46,706 nt of DNA from Rhodoferax sp. (lineage in GTDB: Bacteria > Pseudomonadota > Gammaproteobacteria > Burkholderiales > Burkholderiaceae_C), in NCBI GenBank assembly GCA_011391545.1, contig JAABQI010000262.1, forward strand, positions 1 to 46,706, read 5' to 3'. The notes beneath the pieces are model-generated. The model saw nothing but the letters and a program-made list of their open reading frames with translations. It made no database searches and was not told where the DNA came from. Made by a program: the position numbers and the translations under genes. This document shows positions 23,401 to 32,090 of this stretch, in pieces (position 1 is the first letter of the stretch; each line of letters starts with the position of its first letter).

Positions 23401-24051
23401 ATGAACGCCAACGCGATCGAACACTTTTTTGCCACCCTGGCCGCAGCCAACCCGCAGCCGCAAACCGAGCTCAAATTCAGCAGCGTGTTTGAACTGCTGA
23501 CCGCCGTGCTGCTGTCAGCCCAGGCCACCGACGTGAGTGTCAACAAGGCCACGCAAAGCCTGTTCCTGGTGGCCAACACGCCGCAGAAAATGCTGGCGCT
23601 GGGACTGGAGGGGTTGGAGGGCTACATCAAGACCATCGGCCTGTACCACAGCAAAGCCAGACACCTGCTGCAAACCTGCCAGATGCTGGTCGACCGGTAC
23701 AACGGCGAGGTTCCGCGCACCCGTGAGGCGCTGGAATCGCTGCCCGGCGTGGGTCGCAAAACGGCCAATGTGGTGCTCAACGTGGCCTTTGGCGAGCCGA
23801 CCATGGCGGTGGACACCCACATTTTTCGGGTCAGCAACCGCACCGGGCTGGCGCCGGGAAAGACGCCGCTGGACGTCGAGAAAAAGCTGCTCAAGCGCAT
23901 CCCCGAGCCCTACCGCGTGCACGCCCACCACTGGCTGATTTTGCTGGGCCGCTACGTCTGCCAGGCGCGCACGCCCAAATGCTGGGACTGCGCAGTGGCG
24001 CCCTATTGCGACTTCAAAGCCAAAACCCCGCAACCAAAAAGCCGGGGCTGA
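23401..24051 (+). CDS. nth: Endonuclease III
   Basis: A DNA glycosylase/AP lyase for oxidised pyrimidines, 216 residues, near the usual length. The helix-hairpin-helix and catalytic lysine are in LPGVGRKTANVVL, and the catalytic aspartate is in VDTHIFRVSNR. The C-terminal [4Fe-4S] loop is complete, with Cys spacing C-x6-C-x2-C-x5-C in CQARTPKCWDCAVAPYC. The start at 23401 (MNANAIEHFF) matches family alignments; a long upstream extension of the same frame is antisense to the aminotransferase gene and is rejected. Confidence 0.95.
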   Translation: MNANAIEHFFATLAAANPQPQTELKFSSVFELLTAVLLSAQATDVSVNKATQSLFLVANTPQKMLALGLEGLEGYIKTIGLYHSKARHLLQTCQMLVDRYNGEVPRTREALESLPGVGRKTANVVLNVAFGEPTMAVDTHIFRVSNRTGLAPGKTPLDVEKKLLKRIPEPYRVHAHHWLILLGRYVCQARTPKCWDCAVAPYCDFKAKTPQPKSRG

Positions 24052-24275
24052 TGGGACATGCTGTGATGGGTTGGCGCTTGGCGATTGGGATGGGTCATGC
24101 GGGCCAAGCCAGGTGGCCGATATCACAAAGCGTAGCGCGTCTGAGGCGGTCCCCAATACCCCCGTTCGCTGCCGCCCGGGAAGAACAAAAGAGCCGCTGA
24201 TAACCACTTCACCCGGTTTTGTGGGTGCATGCTGTTAGCATTTTGGTCATCCGAAACCTTATTGAGGACGCGAAC

Positions 24276-24455
24276 ATGACCGAAGACACCCGCTGCTGCG
24301 GCACTGGCACTTGCCTGATCGACTCCCAGGGGCGCTGCTGGTGCGGCCAACAATGGGACGGCGAACAAATGTGCCGCCCGGCGCAAGACAGCCAACAACT
24401 CGCCCCCGCGGCGACCGACCCTACCGAAGGGGCGCCCGTCGCCAACGCCGATTGA
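24276..24455 (+). CDS. Small cysteine-rich hypothetical protein
   Basis: A 59-residue protein with six cysteines in its first half, in the pattern CCGTGTCLIDSQGRCWCG followed by MC. The second half is Pro- and Ala-rich and probably disordered. GAGG lies ahead of the ATG. The cysteine spacing suggests a metal or cluster site, and no known function is recognised. Its TGA overlaps the TTG proposed as the start of the SOUL-family gene, so the two may be coupled. Confidence 0.6.
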   Translation: MTEDTRCCGTGTCLIDSQGRCWCGQQWDGEQMCRPAQDSQQLAPAATDPTEGAPVANAD

Positions 24456-25150
24456 ATGCAATACACCGACTCTTTTTTTTGGTGGCCCTGGTGCTACCTG
24501 GAGGTGCCGCGATGGCAACCGAGGAACCAAAATTTGAAGTTTTGTCCCAACACGGCAAGATTGAACTGCGCCGCTATCCTGCATTCGTGATCGCAGAGAC
24601 CACGGTAGAGGGCGACATGGACGCCGCCTCCGGCAAGGGGTTTAGGGCCATTGCCGACTATATTTTTGGCAACAACCAATTGGTGTCACCAAGCCCGGAC
24701 GCCGCTTCCGAGAAGATTGCCATGACAGCGCCGGTGACGATGGAGCCACTGGCCCCGGAATCACAAAAAATCGCCATGACGGCACCGGTGGCGATGGAGC
24801 CGCTGACCAGCCAGGCTGCGGGCAGCGACGGCATGCCAGCCATGCAAGGCGCAACGCGCTGGCGCATGCATTTTGTGATGCCAAGCCAGTACACACTGGC
24901 CAGCCTGCCCAAGCCCAACAACCCGGCCGTGACCTTGCGCGAAGTCCCCGCCAAAACCTGGGCGGTGTTGACTTATTCGGGCTTCAACACCGAGGCCAAA
25001 ATTCAGCAAAAAACGGATGAACTGGTGGCGTGGCTGGCCTCACAAAAGATCAAGTCCATCGGCAGCCCGCAACTGGCACGCTACAACCCGCCATGGACCC
25101 TGCCCATGTTCCGTCGCAACGAGATCATGCTGGAAATTGAGCAGCCCTGA
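24452..25150 (+). CDS. SOUL-family heme-binding protein
   Basis: The protein is 232 residues if it starts at the TTG at 24452, which gives the signal-like start MNAIHRLFFLVALVLPGG and a cleavage site near AMA-TE. An ATG at 24512 with a very good GGAGG would give a 212-residue cytoplasmic form, so the start is not settled. The SOUL fold is recognised from KFEVLSQHGKIELRRYPAFV, the KIAMTAPV motif, and the C-terminal ARYNPPWTLPMFRRNEIML. The motif occurs twice through an 18-residue tandem duplication. SOUL proteins bind heme or related tetrapyrroles; the role here is unknown. Confidence 0.85.
   Translation: MNAIHRLFFLVALVLPGGAAMATEEPKFEVLSQHGKIELRRYPAFVIAETTVEGDMDAASGKGFRAIADYIFGNNQLVSPSPDAASEKIAMTAPVTMEPLAPESQKIAMTAPVAMEPLTSQAAGSDGMPAMQGATRWRMHFVMPSQYTLASLPKPNNPAVTLREVPAKTWAVLTYSGFNTEAKIQQKTDELVAWLASQKIKSIGSPQLARYNPPWTLPMFRRNEIMLEIEQP
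24710..24817 (+). repeat. 54-bp in-frame tandem duplication inside the SOUL gene
   Basis: Two copies of 54 bases encode EKIAMTAPVTMEPLAPES and QKIAMTAPVAMEPLTSQA. They differ at several bases, so the duplication is not recent. The frame is kept. Confidence 0.75.
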
Positions 25151-25232
25151 GCTTGATGAATGAAAACATTGGTGTGTCAAAGGGCTTCCAGCACCCGCTG
25201 TGTCCAGCCAAAGGCAAGGCGCCCCCGCACCA

Positions 25233-26009
25233 TCATTTGGGCAACGCCAGCCACTGCCCGGCCAGCGCATGGATGGCAATACGGCCATCAAACACCGTCT
25301 CCAAAGCCCGGTGCGTGGCGGCATCCGCACAGGCACCCTGGTGCGTGATCCGCCCGGCCGCCATGATGACCATGTCGTCGGCATGCAGCGCCATCGAAAT
25401 CTCATGTAGCACGCTGACCACGGTTTTGCCCTGGGCAATCAAATCACGCACCATGTGCAGCCAGTCGGCCTGGTGCGGCGGGTCCAGGTTGGCCAGCGGC
25501 TCATCCATCAGCAGCACTTGCGCCTGCACCGCCAGCGCGCGCGCCAGCAGCACGCGCTGGCGTTCGCCGCCCGAAAGTTGCCCCAAGGTGCGCCCGCGCC
25601 ATTCCCAGGCCTGCGTGGCGCGCAGGGCTTGCTCGACCGCAACATGGTCGGCGGCGCTGGGCGCGGCCAGCCAGGCCTGGTGCGGCAGGCGGCCCAGCAT
25701 GGCGACATCCCACACGGTCAGGTCGTCACCGGTAACCTCGTTTTGCCCCAGCCACGCCAGTTGTTGCGCCCGCACTCTGGCCGGCAAAGTGACAAGCGGT
25801 TGACCCAGCAAAGTGATGCGGCCGGTGTGCGGCAACAGATGGGCCAGCACCTTGAGCAGCGTCGATTTGCCAGCGCCGTTGGGGCCGACGATGCTGCACC
25901 AGCGCCCGGCGGGCAGGACCAGATCAATGTCATGCAAGATGTGCGCATCGCCCAGTTTGGCGTTGATGCGGCTGGCCTGAAGCGCCGGGGCAGGCATCAA
26001 GCCGCTCAT
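25233..26009 (-). CDS. btuD: Cobalamin ABC transporter ATP-binding protein, BtuD-like
   Basis: ATPase of the B12 importer, 258 residues, of the FecE/BtuD class. Walker A is GPNGAGKST, the signature is LSGGERQRV, Walker B is VLLMDEPLANLD, and the switch is SVLHE. It starts with the ATG at 26009 that overlaps the permease stop (ATGA). It is the last gene of the run that begins with the cobalamin riboswitch at 30976, which supports a B12 substrate over iron-siderophores. Another in-frame start inside the permease gene at 26054 is less likely. Confidence 0.85.
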   Translation of the reverse strand: MSGLMPAPALQASRINAKLGDAHILHDIDLVLPAGRWCSIVGPNGAGKSTLLKVLAHLLPHTGRITLLGQPLVTLPARVRAQQLAWLGQNEVTGDDLTVWDVAMLGRLPHQAWLAAPSAADHVAVEQALRATQAWEWRGRTLGQLSGGERQRVLLARALAVQAQVLLMDEPLANLDPPHQADWLHMVRDLIAQGKTVVSVLHEISMALHADDMVIMAAGRITHQGACADAATHRALETVFDGRIAIHALAGQWLALPK

Positions 26010-27028
26010 AGGCCGGTGCCCGAAACCGAGCGCGTGCTGCGCTGCATCAGCCACAGCAGGTAGCCGCCACCCAGCACCGCAGTGAGCACCCCCACCGGCA
26101 ACTCCTGCGGCGCCAGCAAACCGCGAGCCAGCACGTCGGCGGCCATCAGCAGCACGCCGCCCATCAGGCTGGAGAGAAAAATCAGGCGCCGATGCGTGGT
26201 CTTGGTGACCGAGCGCACCAGGTGCGGCGCCGCCAAGCCGACAAAGGCGATCAAGCCGGTTTGCGCCACTGCGGCGCCGGTGGCCAGGGCCAGCACCGCG
26301 ACCAGGGCGGCGCGCATTTGCGCCAGCGGCAGGCCCAGGCTGGCAGCGGTGGCCTCACCCAGCGAAAGGCCGTCGAGCACCGGGCTCAGCAGCCAGGCCA
26401 CCGCCATGCAGGCCAGCCAGACCAGCACCATCAACACCCAGGCGCTCCAGCCGACAAAACCGGTGCTGCCGAGCATGAACGCCTGCATCGATTGCATCAC
26501 CTCCGGGCTCATCAGCATCACCAGCGACGTCATGGCGCCCAGCACCACACCAACGATGACACCGGCCAGCAACAGGCGCAGCGTGTGCTGCACGCCCTGC
26601 GCCAGCACCAGCGTGAGCAAGACCGCGCCGACCGCGCCGGCAAACGCCGCACCGGTCAGTCCCAGGCGCACCAGCCACTCGGAAGCGAAGGGCGACACGC
26701 CAAACAGAATGAGCGCCAGCGCCACGCCCAGCGAGGCCCCCGAGGCGCTGCCCAGCAAATAAGGGTCGGCCAGCGGGTTGCGAAACAGCCCCTGTGCCAG
26801 CGCGCCGGCCAGCCCAAGCAGGGCGCCGGCGGCCCAGGCACCGAGCGTGCGCGGCAGGCGGATGTCGCGGACGATTTGCAGCGCCAGCGGGTCGTTCCAG
26901 GCTTGCAACACGCTCTCGAAACCGGTGCTGCCGACACTGGCGCCCAGCAACAGCAGCAGCAGGCCGGCCAGCAGCAACCCCAGCTCCAGCCTGGAGGCAA
27001 GGCGCAGTTGCCGGCCCACATCGGTCAT
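26006..27028 (-). CDS. btuC: Cobalamin ABC transporter permease, BtuC-like (FecCD family)
   Basis: A 340-residue integral membrane protein with about ten hydrophobic helices. FecCD-family landmarks include IRLPRTLGAWAAGALLGLAGA, NPLADPYLLGSASGASLGV and FVGLAAPHLVR near the C terminus. The last of these includes the loop that contacts the ATPase. The ATG at 27028 overlaps the stop of btuF (ATGA), and the stop overlaps btuD. B12 specificity is inferred from the riboswitch and the BtuB-like receptor in the same run. Confidence 0.87.
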   Translation of the reverse strand: MTDVGRQLRLASRLELGLLLAGLLLLLLGASVGSTGFESVLQAWNDPLALQIVRDIRLPRTLGAWAAGALLGLAGALAQGLFRNPLADPYLLGSASGASLGVALALILFGVSPFASEWLVRLGLTGAAFAGAVGAVLLTLVLAQGVQHTLRLLLAGVIVGVVLGAMTSLVMLMSPEVMQSMQAFMLGSTGFVGWSAWVLMVLVWLACMAVAWLLSPVLDGLSLGEATAASLGLPLAQMRAALVAVLALATGAAVAQTGLIAFVGLAAPHLVRSVTKTTHRRLIFLSSLMGGVLLMAADVLARGLLAPQELPVGVLTAVLGGGYLLWLMQRSTRSVSGTGL

Positions 27029-27885
27029 GGCAGCACCTTCAGCAAACATTGCGCCATCAACTGCGCACCCTCGGCCATGCGCGGGCCGGGCCGCACCAGC
27101 ATGTCAGCCTGCGCGGGGGTGAAGATGCACACCTGCTGGCGCGCAATGGCGCGAATGTTGTCCCATCCCGGGCGCCCGGCCATGCCGGCAAAATTGATGT
27201 CACCCACCATGATCACGTCCGGGTTGGCGCGCACCACGAACTCCGGGTTCAGCAGCGGAAACGGCCCGAGGCTGGCAGGGACGATATTCTGCACGCCCAG
27301 ACGCGTCAGGGTCTCGCCGATGAACGATGCCTCACCGGCCGCATAGGGCGCACGGTTGACCTCAAAATAGACCCGGATCGACCTGCTTTGCACAGGAAGC
27401 GACTGCGCCGCAGAGGCCATGCTGACCTCGATGGCCTGCCAGACCTGCGGCGCCGCGCTGGAGCCCAGCAACACGCCCAACGTGCCCAACACGCGCTTGA
27501 CGTCGGCGTGGTTTTTGGGCTCCAGCGCGACCACCTTGATGCCCAGCGCCTGCAAGCGCTCACCAACCCGCGACGAGGTGGCCATCAGCACCACGTCGGG
27601 CTTGAGCGCCACAATGGCCTCGATGCTGGGGTCCAGCCCACCGCCGACTCGCTGCAGTTTCTTGACGCTGTCAGGGTAGTTGGAATATCGGTCCACCGCC
27701 ACCAGTTTCTGGCATTGACCCAGAGCGCACACCGTCTCGGTCAGGGACGGCAGCAGGCTGACAATGCGCTGGGGTGGTTTCTCAAAACTGATCAACATAC
27801 CGCGGTCGTCGGTGACCTGGTAGGCATGGGCTACACCGAAGACCATCAAAATTGCGAACGCCAGGGCGCGATGAAAGTACTTCAT
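27025..27885 (-). CDS. btuF: Periplasmic cobalamin-binding protein, BtuF-like
   Basis: A 286-residue precursor with a Sec signal (MKYFHRALAFAILMVF, cleavage near AHA-YQ). The TroA/BtuF fold is shown by RIVSLLPSLTETVCALG, VGGGLDPSIEAIVALKPDVV and a late PGPRMAEGAQLMA. It should deliver vitamin B12 to BtuCD. Its stop overlaps the btuC ATG. It differs from its upstream neighbour in having a signal peptide, so the two are not interchangeable. Confidence 0.87.
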   Translation of the reverse strand: MKYFHRALAFAILMVFGVAHAYQVTDDRGMLISFEKPPQRIVSLLPSLTETVCALGQCQKLVAVDRYSNYPDSVKKLQRVGGGLDPSIEAIVALKPDVVLMATSSRVGERLQALGIKVVALEPKNHADVKRVLGTLGVLLGSSAAPQVWQAIEVSMASAAQSLPVQSRSIRVYFEVNRAPYAAGEASFIGETLTRLGVQNIVPASLGPFPLLNPEFVVRANPDVIMVGDINFAGMAGRPGWDNIRAIARQQVCIFTPAQADMLVRPGPRMAEGAQLMAQCLLKVLP

Positions 27886-27954
27886 GGCACGACCGCCAAA
27901 TCAGCCCAAAGACCATACTTGGAGGAGCATGAGTTTGACGTCGTCACTGTGAGC

Positions 27955-28773
27955 TCAGCCATGCGCCTGACTCCAGGCCATGACGATGCTGTGCAGTTGC
28001 GCCACGCCGTCGGTCAACGCGGCCGGGCCGGGCTGCAGGATGTCGGCCGACTTGATCTCGAACAGTTGCCTGGTCTTGACGGCCGTCACCTCGCTCCAAC
28101 CCGCGCGCGCCGCCACGTTTTGAGGGCGAAATTTCTTGCCGCACCAGGAGCCGATGATGATGTCGGGGTCGCGCCGGACGATCTCATGGCTGTCGGCAAT
28201 GATGCGGTGCTTGCCCAGCGATTGCCCGGCCAGCTCCGGAAAGATGTCGTCACCCCCCGCGATGCCGATCAGCTCGGACACCCAGCGGATGGCGCTGATG
28301 TGGGGCACATCCCACTCTTCAAAATAGATTTTGGGGCGACGGGGCAAGCCGGCGGCTGCCTTGGCTATGGCAGCCAGTTGCTGCTGCATGTCGGCAATGA
28401 GCATCAAGCCCCGCTCGCCCTGCCCGACCATTGCCGCCACCTGGTACAAGACTGAGAAAATCTCGGCCACGCTGCGCTGGTTGAACACCGTGACCTGAAC
28501 GCCAGCCCGAATCAGCGCACTGGCAATGTCGGCCTGCATGTCGGAAAAGCCCAGCACACAGTCTGGCTCCAGTGCCAGGATCTTGTCGATCTTGGCGCTG
28601 GTGAAGGCGCTCACCCGCGGTTTTTCAATCCGCGCCCGCTGCGGCCGCACCGTGTAGCCAGAGATGCCGACAATGCGGCTCTCCTGTCCCAGCAGGTAAA
28701 GCCACTCGGTGGTTTCCTCGGTGAGGCAGACGATGCGCCGAGGGGACATCTCGTGGGCGAGTGCTTGGCTCAT
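27955..28773 (-). CDS. BtuF-like cobalamin-binding-fold protein without signal peptide
   Basis: A 272-residue protein of the same helical-backbone binding fold (RIVCLTEETTEWLYLLG, KIDKILALEPDCVLGFSD, GPAALTDGVAQLHSIV). It begins MSQALAHEMSPRRI and has no signal peptide or membrane helix, so it would stay in the cytoplasm unless a start has been missed. It lies between the receptor gene and the exported BtuF gene within the riboswitch-led run. It might bind a corrinoid inside the cell. The substrate is unproven. Confidence 0.75.
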   Translation of the reverse strand: MSQALAHEMSPRRIVCLTEETTEWLYLLGQESRIVGISGYTVRPQRARIEKPRVSAFTSAKIDKILALEPDCVLGFSDMQADIASALIRAGVQVTVFNQRSVAEIFSVLYQVAAMVGQGERGLMLIADMQQQLAAIAKAAAGLPRRPKIYFEEWDVPHISAIRWVSELIGIAGGDDIFPELAGQSLGKHRIIADSHEIVRRDPDIIIGSWCGKKFRPQNVAARAGWSEVTAVKTRQLFEIKSADILQPGPAALTDGVAQLHSIVMAWSQAHG

Positions 28774-28806
28774 CGATGGACTTTGACAATCATAAAAACC
28801 GGCGGA

Positions 28807-30696
28807 TCAAAGTTTAGGAGCCCAAGTCAGGCCCACGTACAGGCTGCGTGGCTGCTGGTTGTAACCATACACCGTCTGGTACTTTTCATCGGTGGCGTTG
28901 TCCAGCCGCGCCTTGAGAAGCACGGTGGGCGACACCTGATACGACGCCGACAAGTCGAGCACAGCATATGCCTCCAGTGTGGTGTTGACTGTACTGAAAG
29001 TAGCCGGATCACTGTAGGCGTCGGGTCGATCGCCGCTGAACTGCAGGTCGGCACCCAGGCGCCATGCCCCCACCGGGTGAGAAACGCCCATTGACAGCAG
29101 GGTTGCGGCACGACGCAACAAGCGCTGGTTGTTGAGTTCATTCACCGGGTCTTGCACGGTCAGGCTGGCACGGACATCTGTGGCACCCACACTGCCCCGG
29201 TACGACAACTCCAGTCCCGAATTTCGGGTGCGACCAATGTTGGCAAAGGCATAAGTGACGAAGTCGTAATTCAATTGGTCTTCAATGCGCGTGTCGAAAT
29301 AGCTGGCGCGCACCCACTGCCGGCCCTGTTCGTATTGCACGCCCAGCTCCTGGCTGCGGGCGCGCTCGGGTTTGAGCAGGGGGTTGCCGTAACCGGGCGC
29401 GTACAGGTAGCCCAGCGGTGGCGCGTTAAAGGCGCTCGAGAGGCTCGCCGTCACTTTGACATGCGCCGTCACCGGGTAGCCGTAGCCCAGGAAACCAGTG
29501 CTCTCACTCAAATCACCGACCTTGTCATGACGCACATTGAGCTGAACGCTGCCCTTGCCAAATTGGCCTTCCAGGCCCGCGAACAAGGCACGGCTGTCAC
29601 GGTCTTCTTCATAAGTCGCAGCGTAAGGAGAATCGCTGCTGGTCGCCACATGCTGGCGCTGCTGCTCAAGTCCGGCGCTGGCCCGCCAGTCCTCACCCAG
29701 TGGCACGGTATTGACCCAACGCAGCACGGTGACCTGGGTCGTGAAACCATCGTTGGAGCCGTACAGGCCGTCATCCTGGCCGGTACTTTTATCAGACTGT
29801 TCACTGAGCGATAAACGGCTCCGCCACTTGCCCCAGGTGTTGTCGGTGAACAGCGTGGTCTGGCGCAAGCGGATGCTGGATGTCTGAATATCGGCAGGAG
29901 CGCCATAGGCATTGTCGTAGTCGGTGTCGGCATCCGACTGCATGAACCGCAGTCCGAAACTGTGCGCGGAGGAGAGTTTTTGCACCAGCGACAGATTGCC
30001 GCTGGTGTTTCGATAACCATCGACATCCGGGTTGGCACCAGGAAACTGGGTGGTATCGATGGCTGAAAAACCATCGGTTGTCATGCGCGAGAGCCCGGCA
30101 CTGACCGTTGTGGCGCCCAGGCTGGCGCTCGCGCTGCCAGAAATTTTGCGCGATGCGCGAGGCCCGACATTCAGTGAGACGTTGGCGGAAGGCTCGCGGC
30201 TACCCGTTTTGGTAAATATCTGGATGACACCGCCAATGGCGCCCGAGCCATAAATGGCAGACACGTTGCCGCGCACGATCTCGACCCGCTCGATGTTGTC
30301 GAGCATCAAATGCTCCAAGCTGACTGAACCAGAGGCGTCCTGTTTGTTTTGCGGCACGCCATCGATCAGCACCAGGGTTTGCAGCGCGGGCGCCCCGCGC
30401 ATGAACACGCTCGAAACCGTTCCGATGCCACCATTCTGGGTACGCTGCAAGCCGGCCTCGCGTTGCAGCAGCGTGACCAGATCGATGGCCTGGGAGCGTT
30501 CGATGTCCTCACGGCTGATCACGCTGGTGTGTGGCAAGGCGGAGCCGAGCAACTGCTCATTGCGGCTGGCCGTCACCACCACCTCCTGAAGAGTGGCAGT
30601 CTGCGCCAGCACCGGAAACACAGCAAAAACAGCCACAACGGAGGCGCACAAGCGCAGAGAAGCGCGACCGCGACTGGAAGAAGAACAATTTTTCAT
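28807..30696 (-). CDS. btuB: TonB-dependent outer-membrane cobalamin receptor, BtuB-like
   Basis: A 629-residue precursor, close to BtuB length. A signal peptide (to about AQT) is followed by a TonB box-like LQEVVVTASR. The plug domain has VFMRGAPALQTLVLIDGVP and IERVEIVRGNVSAIYGSGAIGGVIQI, and then come many amphipathic strands ending YVGLTWAPKL. The cobalamin riboswitch 80 bases upstream identifies the substrate as B12 or another corrinoid. It heads the uptake operon. The final residue is Leu rather than the usual aromatic, which is a minor oddity. Confidence 0.9.
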   Translation of the reverse strand: MKNCSSSSRGRASLRLCASVVAVFAVFPVLAQTATLQEVVVTASRNEQLLGSALPHTSVISREDIERSQAIDLVTLLQREAGLQRTQNGGIGTVSSVFMRGAPALQTLVLIDGVPQNKQDASGSVSLEHLMLDNIERVEIVRGNVSAIYGSGAIGGVIQIFTKTGSREPSANVSLNVGPRASRKISGSASASLGATTVSAGLSRMTTDGFSAIDTTQFPGANPDVDGYRNTSGNLSLVQKLSSAHSFGLRFMQSDADTDYDNAYGAPADIQTSSIRLRQTTLFTDNTWGKWRSRLSLSEQSDKSTGQDDGLYGSNDGFTTQVTVLRWVNTVPLGEDWRASAGLEQQRQHVATSSDSPYAATYEEDRDSRALFAGLEGQFGKGSVQLNVRHDKVGDLSESTGFLGYGYPVTAHVKVTASLSSAFNAPPLGYLYAPGYGNPLLKPERARSQELGVQYEQGRQWVRASYFDTRIEDQLNYDFVTYAFANIGRTRNSGLELSYRGSVGATDVRASLTVQDPVNELNNQRLLRRAATLLSMGVSHPVGAWRLGADLQFSGDRPDAYSDPATFSTVNTTLEAYAVLDLSASYQVSPTVLLKARLDNATDEKYQTVYGYNQQPRSLYVGLTWAPKL

Positions 30697-30714
30697 AGTT
30701 AGGAATACACCATC

Positions 30715-30745
30715 AAAAAGCCCTCACCGTCGTCCCCGACAGTGC
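30715..30745 (-). terminator. Stem-loop with T tract, probable expression platform of the cobalamin riboswitch
   Basis: On the minus strand CACTGTCG-GGGA-CGACGGTG forms an 8-bp stem with one G-T pair, then AGGGC and TTTTT. It lies after the riboswitch core and 18 bases before the btuB ATG. It could act as a terminator that forms when B12 is bound. The gap between the stem and the T run is longer than ideal. Confidence 0.5.
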
Positions 30746-30775
30746 ATGAGCGTCACGGTTGCGCACTTGCGCGCG

Positions 30776-30976
30776 CAGCCACCGTGTTGGCCGGTATCCG
30801 GGCTGGTGGAATCAACCTTGGTCGCCTTCCCAAGCGCGTGTTCATAACGCTCAGTGGCAATGATCAAAGCGGCATCAAAGAGATGCGTCCACTTACCGTT
30901 GCGGGGGCAGCGCAGGTTAGGTTTGCTTGGTTAAGCTTCACCCTCCTGCTTCCCGTTGAACTGCGGCGTGTGAACC
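30776..30976 (-). ncRNA. Cobalamin riboswitch
   Basis: The minus strand shows the conserved blocks of the B12 riboswitch in order: AACGGGAAGCAGG near 30955, GCCCCCGCAACGGTAA (about 30893-30908), then GCCACTG, TGGGAAGGC, and the B12 box AGCCCGGATACCGGCC at 30788-30803. The outer limits are approximate. It leads the BtuB-BtuFCD run and should repress it when cobalamin is plentiful. Confidence 0.93.
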
Positions 30977-31181
30977 ACGACGCGAGCACCAACGCCGCAA
31001 TTTTAGTGTTGTATTGCCGGATTCCTTTTTTTGCCGGCGGATCAATTGCCAAATCAGGGCTGTCTGAGGCTTTTGGCGGTACGATCAGCACCCTATGCGT
31101 TGTGCAAATCCTGACATGAATCAACAGCTTGCCATTCGGGTTCGCGGCATGTCTGCGGATCGCACACTTTAGAGGTACGGC

Positions 31182-32069
31182 ATGAAAGTCAAATTCTGGG
31201 GAGTCCGTGGCTCCATCGCCTCGCCCGGCCCCAACACCATGCGCTATGGCGGCAACACCACGTGCATTGAAATCCGCACCGACAACAACGAGCTCATCAT
31301 CATCGATGCCGGCACCGGCATTTTTCCGCTGTCCCAAACCCTGCTCAACGAATTGCCGGTGACCGCCAATGTGCTGATCACCCATTCGCATTGGGACCAT
31401 ATTCAGGGCTTGCCTTTTTTCCTGCCGAACTTTATCGCGGGCAACACCATGCGTTTGCATGGTGCCTATGATCCGATCGCCGGCAAGGGGATCGAGCAGG
31501 TCATGGCGGTGCAGCTTCAGTACAGCTACTTCCCGGTGCGCGAGGAAGAAATGAAGGCGCGCATCGAATACGTCACTTTGGCGCCCGATCAAAGCATTCA
31601 GATCGGCAGCGCCACGGTCACACCTTTTCTGATGAGCCATCCTGTGGTGGACTTTGGTTACCGGATTGAAGAAAACGGCAAATCCCTGTTTTTTACCGGC
31701 GACCACGAGCCGCCCCTGAACCACCTCACCCCGGGCGATGCGGGTTTTGCCCAGTTGCAGCAAGAGGTAGAGGCCAGAGGCGACTACCTGTTGCGGGCCA
31801 TGAAGGGGGTGGATGTGTTGATCGCAGATTGCTCCTACACCACGGCCGAATACCCGGACAAGATTGGCTGGGGCCATGGCACCTACCATTCGAGCATCGA
31901 ATACGCCAAGAAAGCCGGGGTCAAAAACCTGTTTTGCACCCACCATGAACCCACGCGCAGCGACGATGCGCTGGAGGCGGCCTTTGCCGAGGCCATCGCG
32001 GAACACCCGCGTCAGGCAGGCGACCCCATCTACCGCCTGGCCCGCGAAGGCGAGTGCTTTGAGTTCTGA
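31182..32069 (+). CDS. Metallo-beta-lactamase-fold hydrolase
   Basis: A cytoplasmic 295-residue protein. The N terminus MKVKFWGVRGSIASPG and the metal motif THSHWDHIQG (HxHxDH) are typical of RNase Z/PhnP-like members; further ligands are seen in FTGDHEPP and FCTHHEP. No signal peptide is present. A role as a phosphodiesterase or in cyclic-nucleotide signalling is possible from the family, but the substrate is not clear. It is divergent from the cobalamin riboswitch. Confidence 0.8.
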   Translation: MKVKFWGVRGSIASPGPNTMRYGGNTTCIEIRTDNNELIIIDAGTGIFPLSQTLLNELPVTANVLITHSHWDHIQGLPFFLPNFIAGNTMRLHGAYDPIAGKGIEQVMAVQLQYSYFPVREEEMKARIEYVTLAPDQSIQIGSATVTPFLMSHPVVDFGYRIEENGKSLFFTGDHEPPLNHLTPGDAGFAQLQQEVEARGDYLLRAMKGVDVLIADCSYTTAEYPDKIGWGHGTYHSSIEYAKKAGVKNLFCTHHEPTRSDDALEAAFAEAIAEHPRQAGDPIYRLAREGECFEF

Positions 32070-32090
32070 CGATTTGCGTTGAGTTTTGCC

